From: UBA937 sp031549725
Lineage (GTDB): Bacteria; Spirochaetota; Spirochaetia; Treponematales; Breznakiellaceae
NCBI GenBank assembly: GCA_031549725.1
Contig: JAVBPH010000027.1
Span: 7,631 to 71,630 of the forward strand
Reading direction: 5' to 3'
DNA: 64,000 bases
A program made the translations under genes and the position numbers. Positions within the stretch are counted from its first letter, which is position 1. Every line of letters begins with the position of its first letter. Shown here in pieces: positions 42,007 to 50,544 of this stretch. The notes below the pieces were generated by a model. The model was not told where the DNA came from and did not search any database. It saw only the letters and a program-made list of their open reading frames with translations.

Positions 42007-43104
42007 ATGAAAAAGAATATTGCTGTTCTTTACGGAGGAAGATCCGGTGAACATGAAGTTTCATGTACATCAGCAAAATCAATCGTTAACAACCTGGATA
42101 AAAATAAATACAACATAATTCTCATTGGGATTACAAAAAACGGAAGGTGGTTTTTTCAGGAAAATACCGATACGGAACGTGTTCCTGCACTGGAGATCAA
42201 AGAATCCCCGGACCTGCAGGTAATGGTGGTCCCCGGAGCAGGAAAAAATTCCTTCATGCTGAAAAAAGGAACAGCCCTTCCGGTGGATGCGGTTTTCCCA
42301 GTCCTGCATGGAACCTTTGGCGAAGACGGTACCATCCAGGGACTGCTGGAAATGTCGGATATCCCCTATGTGGGCTGCGATGTGGAGGGGAGTTCCATCA
42401 ATATGGATAAGGATATTTCCAAGATCCTCTGGCGCAATGCGGGTATTCCCATTGTTCCCTATGTCCTGGTCCGGTCCATTGATTGGGAGAGAACGGAAAA
42501 AAGAACCCAGCTGATTGATCAGGCCGAGAGGGATTTCCGTTATCCCCTTTTTGTAAAACCCTCCAGAGCCGGGTCCAGCGTCGGCGCAGGAGTAGCAAAC
42601 AACAGACATGAACTGGAGGCAAGAACAACGGAAGCCCTTACCTGGGACAGTAAAGTTCTTATTGAACCCTTTATTCCAGCCAGGGAAATTGAATGTTCCG
42701 TTACGGGAAACGGAAGAATAGAAGCCTATACACCGGGGGAGATTATTCCTACCCATCAGTTTTACGATTACGATGCCAAATATACCGATCCCAATGGGGC
42801 AAAACTTCTTATCCCGGCAAACTTAGATGAAGGGGAGCTGAGAAAAATCCGGGAGTTTGCCATCCGGGCATATAAGGCTTCGGAAATATCAGGTCTGGCC
42901 AGGATTGATTTTTTTGTCCGGAAAGATACCGGGGAAATCTTCCTCAATGAGGCAAACACCATGCCCGGATTTACCACCATAAGTATGTTCCCGAAAATGT
43001 GTGAAGCCTCAGGACTTGGATACAGCGAACTGCTGGATCTTCTCATAACATTAGCGGAAGAACGGCACATGGGAATTCAGGCAAGAAAATTTGACTGGAA
43101 GTAA
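42007..43104 (+). CDS. ddl: D-alanine-D-alanine ligase
   Basis: A 365-residue ATP-grasp enzyme. The N-terminal VLYGGRSGEHEVS, the HGTFGEDGTIQGLLE segment, KPSRAGSSVGAG, the omega-loop YDYDAKYTDPNG (Tyr as in D-Ala-D-Ala enzymes, not the VanA type) and LNEANTMPGFTTISMFPKM all match Ddl. It makes the terminal dipeptide of the wall precursor, downstream of murE on the same strand. GAGGAG precedes the ATG; repeat B2 fills the space between murE and this gene. Confidence 0.95.
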   Translation: MKKNIAVLYGGRSGEHEVSCTSAKSIVNNLDKNKYNIILIGITKNGRWFFQENTDTERVPALEIKESPDLQVMVVPGAGKNSFMLKKGTALPVDAVFPVLHGTFGEDGTIQGLLEMSDIPYVGCDVEGSSINMDKDISKILWRNAGIPIVPYVLVRSIDWERTEKRTQLIDQAERDFRYPLFVKPSRAGSSVGAGVANNRHELEARTTEALTWDSKVLIEPFIPAREIECSVTGNGRIEAYTPGEIIPTHQFYDYDAKYTDPNGAKLLIPANLDEGELRKIREFAIRAYKASEISGLARIDFFVRKDTGEIFLNEANTMPGFTTISMFPKMCEASGLGYSELLDLLITLAEERHMGIQARKFDWK

Positions 43105-43111
43105 TAAATAC

Positions 43112-44176
43112 CTAGAAGCGGGTTTTCTTGCGTTCCGCAAACCCCAGGATATCCTTGAATTCAATTTCACTGCCGTCATCCAGGATTGTTTTTCCTGAGA
43201 AATGGCCGAATACCTGTCTCCGTTTCAGGGAGTGAAACATCAGATTATGTTTTTCATTCCGTTCCATGATAGGACTGAAGGTCATCTCCAGCCGCTGGTC
43301 GTTGCTGGTGAACATCCAGGGTTCCAGCCAGTTGTCAGGGTTTATCTGAAATGTCACCTGATCCAGTTTATGCAGTTTTCCGTCCAGGAAAAAACCGTTT
43401 TCCGTTCCCTGGCTTCCGTCGGCAGAACCGTAACCCACGGTAAAGGCCATCTGTTTCCCATTGTACAGACCGCATGCGGCCGCCCAGTAACGGACATCCG
43501 ACCGAGGCCTGGCACCTCTGTTCCAGTCAAAAATGCCCCAGGCATCATTTTTTGAAAATACCAGCTCCGATGTCCCAAACTGCATTACCCCTTCGGCAAT
43601 AAACCAGGGTGAACGCCGGGTAAGCCGGAATGCCAGTTTATCCTCCCGCCAGGGCATACTGTTATACAGGGATTCAGCCCCATCAGGGGGGGACAAAACA
43701 ATAAATCCCCTGAGTCCTCTATAATGGGAAAAGCCGGGAAAATCAATTTTAATAATTCTGGACCCGCCTTCCATTGCGGTAAAATCGATGGTTAATTTTT
43801 TTTCCTGAATTTTTACGGAACCGCTTTCGCTGTCCGGGGGCATATTAAAACTGCCCATGGGGAGGGGTACAATAAAATATTGGGAATTTCTTTTTTTATT
43901 TCTCAGGGAAATAATTGTTATTCCCACATAACCCAGGTAACCCCCGTCCAGGACCTCCATGACCAGCATATTGTTTGATGAAAAAACTATAAACCGGTCT
44001 GACCCGGTAATGCGCCGTTGGGGAGACCGCAAAAGGGTATTATCGTAAAGAAATACCGGGGAACGGGACCATCCAAAATAGTTTGGAGTTCCGGCGGAGT
44101 CCAAAATTGGTGCTGCACTTACAGTTTCTTTCTGCACGGGTAAACTTCCTGGTCTTCTGGGATTGGGATTTTCCAA
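43112..44176 (-). CDS. DUF2804-family protein
   Basis: A 354-residue protein, predominantly beta. Motifs such as AWGIFDWNRGARP, DVRYWAAACGLYNGKQMAFTVGYG and ENGFFLDGKLHKLDQV fit the DUF2804 family, whose function is unknown; the fold resembles carbohydrate or lipid-binding beta proteins. The frame starts with TTG 44176 and no strong ribosome site, so the true start is uncertain. It is convergent with ddl (8 nt apart) and downstream of the FecR-like gene. Confidence 0.65.
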   Translation of the reverse strand: MENPNPRRPGSLPVQKETVSAAPILDSAGTPNYFGWSRSPVFLYDNTLLRSPQRRITGSDRFIVFSSNNMLVMEVLDGGYLGYVGITIISLRNKKRNSQYFIVPLPMGSFNMPPDSESGSVKIQEKKLTIDFTAMEGGSRIIKIDFPGFSHYRGLRGFIVLSPPDGAESLYNSMPWREDKLAFRLTRRSPWFIAEGVMQFGTSELVFSKNDAWGIFDWNRGARPRSDVRYWAAACGLYNGKQMAFTVGYGSADGSQGTENGFFLDGKLHKLDQVTFQINPDNWLEPWMFTSNDQRLEMTFSPIMERNEKHNLMFHSLKRRQVFGHFSGKTILDDGSEIEFKDILGFAERKKTRF

Positions 44177-44200
44177 AATCCGAAAAATTGTAAAAAGTAG

Positions 44201-44226
44201 AGGAACCCCCGGTTTTGAAGAGTTCC
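44201..44226 (-). terminator. Terminator after the FecR-like gene
   Basis: On the minus strand GAGGAAC pairs with GTTCCTC, followed after TAC by a T5 run. Confidence 0.6.
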
Positions 44227-44242
44227 TCAGATTTTATTCTAT

Positions 44243-45250
44243 TTATTTTGGATTATTACCAAGGGCCCCAAATAAAGTCAAAACGCCTATGCCTGATGTA
44301 AACGCTCCGGACATGCCATAAAAATAGGTCATGGTTTCATCCCCCACACTTTGGTAGTACAGGGATGCTCCTTCCAGAGCTAACCCTCCCAGGCAAAACA
44401 GAAGCCCCGCAACAATAACACGGTTTTTTGTTTTGCTGATGGACTTGGCCGACGGACCTTCCGCACTCAAGGGAGTATTGGGTATTTCCTTTATATTTGA
44501 TGGGAGAGGAACGTCAATGCTGGGAGCCCCTGCGGCTACACCCGCAGATGAACCGGGGACCGCAGAAAAATCATAGATCTTCCAAAAACTAATGGTGCTG
44601 TTTTCCAGGGGTTTTCTTTCAACATACGACAGGGATGAAACAAATTCCACCGATACGGTTTCGCCTTCATGCACCAGCAGCTGGGGCAGGTTGGATGCGG
44701 CAGCCCCGTTATTCGAAGGATAAACAGTGGTTTCTCCGGAAAGATTGGATACATACAAAACCGGAGATGACGCCCCCCCGCCGGATTGCCGGGTCATGGT
44801 ATCATTACGGATAATATAATCGATCCCGGCATCACCTTTTTTGATTTCCACCAGGCCATTGTTGGAATTAATGTTCACCACCGGCTCCTGGACCGGATTT
44901 TTTACCCGGACCCGTCCGTAAAGGAGATTTAATGTCAGCACGGACTGGCTGGTTTTGCTGTCATTAAACCCAATAGAAGAATTCTCCACGATTTTTACGA
45001 AGGGACCATTATTGCCAAATTGGATTTCCGCAGTACTCTGGGGCCCGGTCTGGAAAATATCCCCCCGTTCAAGAGTAATGGTTCCTTCGTTTAAACGGTC
45101 CGCACTGTACAGGATCCGTTTTCCTTTACTTAAAATAACAAAATCATTTCCCTGGGCTGAATAAATCCGGCCGCTGGAAAAATCCTGTCCGAACAAAGTC
45201 AAAGCAAAGGCAAAGAACAATATGATAATTAGTATATTTCTTTTCTTCAT
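44243..45250 (-). CDS. FecR-domain exported membrane protein
   Basis: A 335-residue protein. A signal peptide (NILIIILFFAFALTLFGQ) is followed by a FecR-like beta domain: LERGDIFQTGPQSTAEIQF and VLTLNLLYGRVRVKN. A Pro/Ser-rich linker and two C-terminal TM helices (VIVAGLLFCLGGLALEG; FTSGIGVLTLFGAL) complete it. No FecI/FecA partners are present, so it is probably a structural envelope protein rather than an anti-sigma signalling component. TTGCCC, 17 bp, TATAGT ends 7 nt before the ATG; no ribosome site. Confidence 0.75.
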   Translation of the reverse strand: MKKRNILIIILFFAFALTLFGQDFSSGRIYSAQGNDFVILSKGKRILYSADRLNEGTITLERGDIFQTGPQSTAEIQFGNNGPFVKIVENSSIGFNDSKTSQSVLTLNLLYGRVRVKNPVQEPVVNINSNNGLVEIKKGDAGIDYIIRNDTMTRQSGGGASSPVLYVSNLSGETTVYPSNNGAAASNLPQLLVHEGETVSVEFVSSLSYVERKPLENSTISFWKIYDFSAVPGSSAGVAAGAPSIDVPLPSNIKEIPNTPLSAEGPSAKSISKTKNRVIVAGLLFCLGGLALEGASLYYQSVGDETMTYFYGMSGAFTSGIGVLTLFGALGNNPK

Positions 45251-45257
45251 GTTAAAT

Positions 45258-45286
45258 ACTATACTATGAACTCAAAAATCGGGCAA
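45258..45286 (-). promoter_or_regulatory. Promoter of the FecR-like gene, leaderless type
   Basis: TTGCCC (complement of 45281-45286), 17 bp, TATAGT (complement of 45258-45263), then 7 nt to the ATG. Confidence 0.55.
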
Positions 45287-45347
45287 TGCCTTTTTTTTGA
45301 TAATAGCCCTGCAAAAAATTATGGCTGCGGGGGATTAATTTGAAAAC

Positions 45348-45374
45348 ATATTTCTTTGCCATGCAAAGAAATAT
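45348..45374. promoter_or_regulatory. 27-bp palindrome upstream of murD
   Basis: ATATTTCTTTGC and GCAAAGAAATAT are perfect 12-bp arms around CAT, ending 20 nt before the murD ATG. It could be an operator or an mRNA leader hairpin. A close relative lies at 35989-36013. Confidence 0.55.
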
Positions 45375-45394
45375 AACAATTACGGAGAAGGCCG

Positions 45395-46834
45395 ATGGAA
45401 CAACATGAGGGAAGTTCGAAATATGCCGGACAGAAAGTGCTTATCATGGGTTTAGGGCTTCATGGGGGCGGCCTGGAATCGGCACGTTACCTGGCACAGG
45501 CAGGCGCGGATGTAACGGTGACGGATCTCCGGGATAAAGAGGTTTTGGCCCCGTCCATTGAAAAACTTTCCGGTCTTCCTATCCGGTATGTGCTTGGCCG
45601 TCATGACATGGAAGATTTCAGAAATGCGGATCTGGTGGTGAAAAATCCCGGGGTAAGACCCGACTCCCCCTATCTGCAGGCAGCAAAAAGGATTGAAACG
45701 GATATTTCAATTTTCCTGGAAAATTCCCCGGCCCGGCTTTTGGCTGTGACCGGATCGAAAGGGAAATCCGGGACTTCCTCCGCCCTGCACTGGGGATTGC
45801 AGTTTGCCCGGAAAAACGGAAAAACCCCGCTTCCGGGAAAGGCCCTTCTGGGGGGAAATATCACGGTATCCCCCTTGACGTTTTTAAATACCCTGGAAAA
45901 GGACGATGATGTGGTGTTGGAGCTTTCCAGCTGGCAATTGGGGGATTTAAAGGGAAGGCTGATTAAAATGGATGGCCGGAACCGGGCGCTGCTTAAACCC
46001 AGGGTTGCGGTTTTAACCGCTATTATGCCGGACCACCTTGACCGTTACGGAACCATGGAAGCCTATGTGGCGGATAAAAAAATTATCTACCAGGGCCAAA
46101 ATAAAGAAGACCTGACCGTTGTCCCGGACGATTCCTGGGGCCGGGAATTTCTGGGTGAAAGCCCTGCCCGGACCATGGTGTATGCGGACCATGCCCTGGG
46201 GGATGGTGTATCCGGAGGATGGATTGACGGTCCCCAGGGCCCGGGGCTTGTCCGGATGGCTTCGGGACAATTAGTGGAAGCAGTTCCCGCAAAGGTTTTT
46301 ACTCCGGGGTATCACCAGAAAAAAAACCTGCTCGCCGCAGCCCTGGGACTTCTTGATCTGGGGATTGAACCGGAGATTGTCCGGGAAGCATTAGGCTCCT
46401 TTCCGGGCATTGAACACAGGCTGGAATTTTTCCACGAAAGCAAAAAAATACGTTTTTATAATGATACCGCCGCCACAATCCCCGAAGCAGCCGCTGCAGC
46501 CCTGGATGCATTCGATACCCCGGTGGTCCTGGTTACCGGAGGAACCGACAAAAACCTGGATTTTACTCCCCTGGCCGTAAAGGCAAAAAAAGCAAAGACC
46601 ATAATCCTCCTGGACGGGACGGGAAGCGCTAAATTGAAGGTACTGCTGGAAAAAAACGGAATCCCCTATAAGGGGCCGTTTAATAATGTGGACTCCGCGG
46701 TGAAAGCCGCACTGGAAACGACCGAAGCCGGCGACACGGTTCTTCTTTCTCCGGGCTGCGCTTCATTCGGTATGTTCCTCAATGAATTTGACCGGGGCCG
46801 CAAATGGAAGGAAGCCGTAATCCGGCTTAGCTGA
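45395..46834 (+). CDS. murD: UDP-MurNAc-L-alanine:D-glutamate ligase
   Basis: A 479-residue Mur ligase that adds D-Glu to UDP-MurNAc-Ala. N-terminal Rossmann domain (VLIMGLGLHGGGLESARYLA), ATP loop AVTGSKGKSGTSSA (120-126), central ELSSWQLGDLK and MPDHLDRYGTMEAY, and a C-terminal domain with FYNDTAATIPEA and VTGGTDKNLDF. GGAG precedes the ATG, and a strong palindrome lies just upstream. MITE C1 begins 5 nt after the stop codon. Confidence 0.95.
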   Translation: MEQHEGSSKYAGQKVLIMGLGLHGGGLESARYLAQAGADVTVTDLRDKEVLAPSIEKLSGLPIRYVLGRHDMEDFRNADLVVKNPGVRPDSPYLQAAKRIETDISIFLENSPARLLAVTGSKGKSGTSSALHWGLQFARKNGKTPLPGKALLGGNITVSPLTFLNTLEKDDDVVLELSSWQLGDLKGRLIKMDGRNRALLKPRVAVLTAIMPDHLDRYGTMEAYVADKKIIYQGQNKEDLTVVPDDSWGREFLGESPARTMVYADHALGDGVSGGWIDGPQGPGLVRMASGQLVEAVPAKVFTPGYHQKKNLLAAALGLLDLGIEPEIVREALGSFPGIEHRLEFFHESKKIRFYNDTAATIPEAAAAALDAFDTPVVLVTGGTDKNLDFTPLAVKAKKAKTIILLDGTGSAKLKVLLEKNGIPYKGPFNNVDSAVKAALETTEAGDTVLLSPGCASFGMFLNEFDRGRKWKEAVIRLS

Positions 46835-46838
46835 TTTT

Positions 46839-46978
46839 TTAGGGAACCGCTGATTAAACCGGCCGCAGTATGCGGCCAATCAGCGGTTCCCTCCGCAATT
46901 CTTTGCTGCACAAAGAATTGCCTACATTAAAGAATACACTGATTTATGCTCTGTGGGCATTAATCAGTGTTTCCTTAG
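46839..46978. repeat. Family C MITE-like element, copy C1
   Basis: 140 bp, TTAG to TTAG. Imperfect terminal inverted repeats: GGGAACCGCTGATTAA and AGGAAACACTGATTAA, each next to TA. It contains three hairpins: a long one closed by GGGAACCGCTGATT/AATCAGCGGTTCCC, GCAATTCTTTG/CAAAGAATTGC, and a third near the right end. The right end supplies AGGA, the apparent ribosome site of the EpmA-like gene. Confidence 0.85.
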
Positions 46979-46986
46979 GAAATAAT

Positions 46987-47964
46987 ATGGATATTGAACT
47001 GCTTCAGGAACGTTCCAGGATAATAAAATCCGTCCGGACATTTTTTGATTCCCGGAACTACCTGGAAACGGATACTCCCCTGCTGGCACCTAACCTCATT
47101 CCTGAATCGTGCCTTGAAGTTTTTGAAACCCGGTACATCCCTCCGGAAGGAAGTACCCGCCGGAAGGAAAAACCCTACTGGCTGATTCCTTCCCCTGAAA
47201 TCTGGATGAAACAGCTCATTGCATCCCACCGGGTAAGTATGTATCAAATATGCAAATGCTTCAGGAACGGCGAATCCACCGGACGTCTTCATAGCCCTGA
47301 ATTTACCATGCTGGAATACTACACCCTGGAGGCGGATTATCAGGATTCGCTCAAAATAACCGAGGATCTTTTCTCCTTTCTTATGGGACAGTCTGAAGTT
47401 TCCCGGCTGAAACCGCCGTTTACCCGAATTACCATGGAAGAAGCATTTTTCGAATGGGCGGGATTTGATCTTTATAAAACCGCAGGGATGGGAGCCGGAG
47501 CTTTGGCGGAGGAAGCCCGGCGGCTGGGCCTTGAACCGGCTCCTGATATGCCCCTGGATGATCTCTACAACCTGATTTTTGTCCACCAGGTAGAACCGGC
47601 CCTTCCCGGGGACAAGGCGGTGGCCCTGATGGATTACCCCGCATTCGTTCCCTGCCTTGCCCAAACACATAAAAACGGATATTCGGTGGAGCGCTGGGAA
47701 TTATATTCCGGAGGTATGGAACTGGCCAATTGTTACTCAGAGGAACAGGACCCCATCAAAGTAAAAGATTTTTTTATATCCGAGCAAAGGATAAAACAAA
47801 ACCATGCCCTGGTCACCCATGGGGTGGATGAAAACTACTGGAAAATATTCACGAATTTCCCCGGATGTTCCGGGGTAGCCCTGGGTCTGGACAGGCTGAT
47901 CATGGCAATGACAGGAAAATCAACCATCGATTCGGTGCTGCCCTTTCCTATGGACGGAAATTAG
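46987..47964 (+). CDS. epmA: EpmA/PoxA-like EF-P lysyl-lysine synthetase paralogue
   Basis: A 325-residue class II aminoacyl-tRNA-synthetase-like protein without the anticodon-binding domain of LysS. IIKSVRTFFDSRNYLETDTP, a motif 2 region with FRNGESTGRLHSPEFTMLEY, and the motif 3 GVALGLDRLIMAMTG are present. Length equals that of E. coli EpmA, which attaches (R)-beta-lysine to elongation factor P. epmB and efp are not in the window. ATG 46987 follows AGGA from MITE C1; the upstream frame through C1 is not coding. The TAG stop overlaps the TTAG of MITE C2. Confidence 0.9.
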   Translation: MDIELLQERSRIIKSVRTFFDSRNYLETDTPLLAPNLIPESCLEVFETRYIPPEGSTRRKEKPYWLIPSPEIWMKQLIASHRVSMYQICKCFRNGESTGRLHSPEFTMLEYYTLEADYQDSLKITEDLFSFLMGQSEVSRLKPPFTRITMEEAFFEWAGFDLYKTAGMGAGALAEEARRLGLEPAPDMPLDDLYNLIFVHQVEPALPGDKAVALMDYPAFVPCLAQTHKNGYSVERWELYSGGMELANCYSEEQDPIKVKDFFISEQRIKQNHALVTHGVDENYWKIFTNFPGCSGVALGLDRLIMAMTGKSTIDSVLPFPMDGN

Positions 47965-48100
47965 GGAACCGCTGATTAAACCGGTCGCAACATGCGACCA
48001 ATCAGCGGTTCCCTCCGCAATTCTTTGCTGCACAAAGAATTGCCTGCAATAAAGAATACACTGATTAATGCTCTGTGGGCATTAATCAGTGTTTCCTTAG
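47961..48100. repeat. Family C MITE-like element, copy C2
   Basis: 140 bp, same orientation as C1. In the first hairpin GGTCGC/GCGACC replaces the GGCCGC/GCGGCC of C1 and C3, a compensated C:G to T:A change. It directly follows the EpmA-like gene. Confidence 0.85.
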
Positions 48101-48106
48101 GGAACA

Positions 48107-48970
48107 TTACCTTATCACTTCCGAATGCCCTTCCCGTTCAAAATCCATAACAAACCGGGGAAGATACCCTATTCCTGTTTCAACCCGGGCACTGCCCTTA
48201 AACCGGTAGCGCACCTGGGTCAGGGCGATAATCTGGTCCAGTACATTGCGGCGCATATTGGTAAAATTCATCAATAAGAACAGATCGATCTCCGCCTTGT
48301 CTTTTGCGGGGATCCTCAGCACATGTTTTTCCTCACCCTCCGCCCAGAACCGGCCATCCCCGAATAATTCGTAATTAAACGATATAAGCTCCACCGGAAA
48401 ATAATTGGGATTATCCACCTGGAGATGAACCTTAAACCTGGTGTTGATAAGTTCCGCCTGCATAATTTTGATCTGGGTGATTTTGAATTCCGGTTCCCGA
48501 ACCCTGGGGAAAACCACCAGGGTTTCAGCGGTGGTATCTGCGGTTCCATTGGAATAGGCATATTGAACCGCCATAGCCAGGGCAAGTTCGTATTCATCAA
48601 ATGCGGGGTGGTACCTTTTTTCGTACTCCGATGCATTGAAGGTAAGCCTCAGGGATTCGCTCCTGCGCTCATGTTTCAGCAGTTTTATATTCTCAGGAAA
48701 TTCTATGGAAAACAGGGACTTATCCACCGAAAGGCCATGGATGACCAGTTCCGTCTCCTGGAATATCAATTCCGCATCCTTCGAAACCGGATTATATACA
48801 TCAAGTTTATAATCCAGGTAAAGTGTTCCCGGGTCAGGAGCTTCAATTTTCTCAAAGATCAAAACAGATTCGGGCTTAATTCCTTCCGCGGGTTTTATGG
48901 TTTTGCAGGAAAGTATCAATCCTATAAAAATAATGAATATACATAATGTGATACCGGTTTTCATCTTCAT
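48107..48970 (-). CDS. LEA2/WHy-domain lipoprotein
   Basis: A 287-residue protein. The hydrophobic N terminus ends in FIGLILSCKT, a good lipobox with C22. Two LEA type-2 (WHy) beta domains follow: LDYKLDVYNPVSKDAELIF and FKVHLQVDNPNYFPVELISFNYELF, each with the family's D-N-P/Y-N-P turn. Such domains occur in stress-related proteins of many bacteria; the role here is unknown. TTGGCA, 17 bp, TATTAT ends 6 nt before the ATG, so it is predicted leaderless; an alternative in-frame ATG lies 6 nt further on. Confidence 0.8.
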   Translation of the reverse strand: MKMKTGITLCIFIIFIGLILSCKTIKPAEGIKPESVLIFEKIEAPDPGTLYLDYKLDVYNPVSKDAELIFQETELVIHGLSVDKSLFSIEFPENIKLLKHERRSESLRLTFNASEYEKRYHPAFDEYELALAMAVQYAYSNGTADTTAETLVVFPRVREPEFKITQIKIMQAELINTRFKVHLQVDNPNYFPVELISFNYELFGDGRFWAEGEEKHVLRIPAKDKAEIDLFLLMNFTNMRRNVLDQIIALTQVRYRFKGSARVETGIGYLPRFVMDFEREGHSEVIR

Positions 48971-48976
48971 GGGTAT

Positions 48977-49005
48977 ATAATAAAGAATATATACCGGATT
49001 GCCAA
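48977..49005 (-). promoter_or_regulatory. Promoter of the LEA2 lipoprotein gene, leaderless type
   Basis: TTGGCA (complement of 49000-49005), 17 bp, TATTAT (complement of 48977-48982), 6 nt, ATG. Confidence 0.65.
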
Positions 49006-49049
49006 CTCACTAATCCTGGTTCATAATACATACATACCACAGGCGGCAT

Positions 49050-50405
49050 ATGAAACTAAGATATCCTGGATACTATCTTTTACCTTGTCTGATACTTTTT
49101 TTTATCTCCTGCTCCGGGAAAAAAGATGAACCGGATCCCATTCCGGCCGGTACGGAAATTCCCGAGGTTGAAATAGTAATTGAAGAACCGGAGCTGGAAC
49201 CGCTGCCCCCTTCGTTCGTATTCCGGGTAAAGACAGGCCCCTCGGCGGTAAAAATATTTATGGGTGAACAGGAATTGATCCCCCTAAAGACCGAAGCCGG
49301 AGTCCGCCAATATGCCCTTGCCGAGGATACGGACCCCCTTTTATTCCAGGCGGACAAGTTTATCACCCAGAAAATAAATCCCAGGGAAATTCCCGGTAAA
49401 ATCAGACGGGGAATTTTACAGATAAAACTGGAACCCGAATCAGGGATATTTCATTTGGAACAGGAAATACCCACCGGGAACCAGCCCAAAAGCGTCTGTT
49501 TTTCCGGGAATGGGAATAAGATTTTTGTTCCCCTTCTTAATGAAACCGGGGTGGATGTGTTTAATTTCTCTCCCGGTACTGTCCCCGCTATTCAATTCGA
49601 AAAACGCATCAGCCTTCCGGATGGTAAGGCCAGGGGATTTGTGGAACCATATATTGATGCAAACCGGAATGAATTTCTTGTTTCCAATATGGATGAAAAT
49701 AAAGTTCATATTTTTGATATGGCGACCCTGGAATACAAAACATCCGTGAATACCGGCGGCACCATGCCCAAGGTAATCACCCAAAACCCGGAGGGTAGCA
49801 TCACCGCTGTATCGAACTGGCTGAGCAATAATATCAGCCTGATTGATCCGGAGACCCGGAAAATAATTACCCTGGTTCCGGTGGGTTCCACCCCCCGGGG
49901 AATGAGCTTTTCCCCGGACGGTAAAATTCTGTATGCCGCGCTTTTTGACGGCCCTGTTATAGGGGTAATTGATATGGGCCAGAAAAAACTTGTCAAAACC
50001 TTTACCTATAATCAGGGAACCGGAGCCGCCAGGCATGTGCTTTTCCACGACCAGAAACTGTATGTGTCCGATATGGCCCTGGGAAGGATCTATATTCTGA
50101 ATGCGGATGACGGTAAGGTCCTCAAATCCGTCCGGGTGGGATCAAACCTCAATACCATATGTTTTTCCCCGGATAAACGAATCCTGTTTGTCTCGTCCAG
50201 GGGAAAAAACAACCCCGATGACTACACCCTGGAAGGTCCTGAATTCGGAACCGTAACCGCCCTGAACACAGAGGACCTTTCCACCGTCGGCCAGGTTTGG
50301 GGAAGAAATCAGCCCACGGGTCTGGCGGTATCCCCCGACGGCAAATACCTGGTATTTACCGATTTCTTGGATGCAAACCTGGAATTGTACAGGATTAATC
50401 AATAG
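49050..50405 (+). CDS. YVTN-type beta-propeller lipoprotein
   Basis: A 451-residue protein. The signal ends in LFFISCSGK, lipidation at C21. An acidic Pro/Glu linker and a small beta domain (residues about 60-135) precede a seven-bladed-type propeller of YVTN repeats: KSVCFSGNGNKIFVPL, RGMSFSPDGKILYAALFD, NTICFSPDKRILFVSSRG and TGLAVSPDGKYLVFTD. It is probably a surface or periplasmic binding scaffold; ligand unknown. It is divergent from the LEA2 lipoprotein gene. Confidence 0.85.
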   Translation: MKLRYPGYYLLPCLILFFISCSGKKDEPDPIPAGTEIPEVEIVIEEPELEPLPPSFVFRVKTGPSAVKIFMGEQELIPLKTEAGVRQYALAEDTDPLLFQADKFITQKINPREIPGKIRRGILQIKLEPESGIFHLEQEIPTGNQPKSVCFSGNGNKIFVPLLNETGVDVFNFSPGTVPAIQFEKRISLPDGKARGFVEPYIDANRNEFLVSNMDENKVHIFDMATLEYKTSVNTGGTMPKVITQNPEGSITAVSNWLSNNISLIDPETRKIITLVPVGSTPRGMSFSPDGKILYAALFDGPVIGVIDMGQKKLVKTFTYNQGTGAARHVLFHDQKLYVSDMALGRIYILNADDGKVLKSVRVGSNLNTICFSPDKRILFVSSRGKNNPDDYTLEGPEFGTVTALNTEDLSTVGQVWGRNQPTGLAVSPDGKYLVFTDFLDANLELYRINQ

Positions 50406-50501
50406 CATAAGTCCCAATCAAAAAAATTCGATCCAAAAAAATCCCGGAAAGCCGGATTTTCCCGGAATTCCGGAAAAAGGTCCCATGAAGAAAAATAATT
50501 T

Positions 50502-50518
50502 TGTTTGCCTGGCAAACA
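50502..50518. promoter_or_regulatory. Palindrome upstream of cysK
   Basis: TGTTTGCC-T-GGCAAACA, perfect 8-bp arms, centred about 25 bp upstream of the -10. The position suits an activator or repressor site. Confidence 0.45.
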
Positions 50519-50532
50519 GAATCCGGGAAACC

Positions 50533-50538
50533 TATACT
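50533..50538 (+). promoter_or_regulatory. -10 element of cysK
   Basis: TATACT ending 6 nt before ATG 50545; the best -35 is CTGGCA at an 18-bp spacing, inside the palindrome. Leaderless type. Confidence 0.45.
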
Positions 50539-50544
50539 TAGAAC

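Noticed and set aside
46870..46986. N-terminal extension of the EpmA-like protein by 39 residues
   Set aside because: The extension is translated from MITE C1, has no ribosome site, and the remaining 325 residues equal the usual EpmA length.
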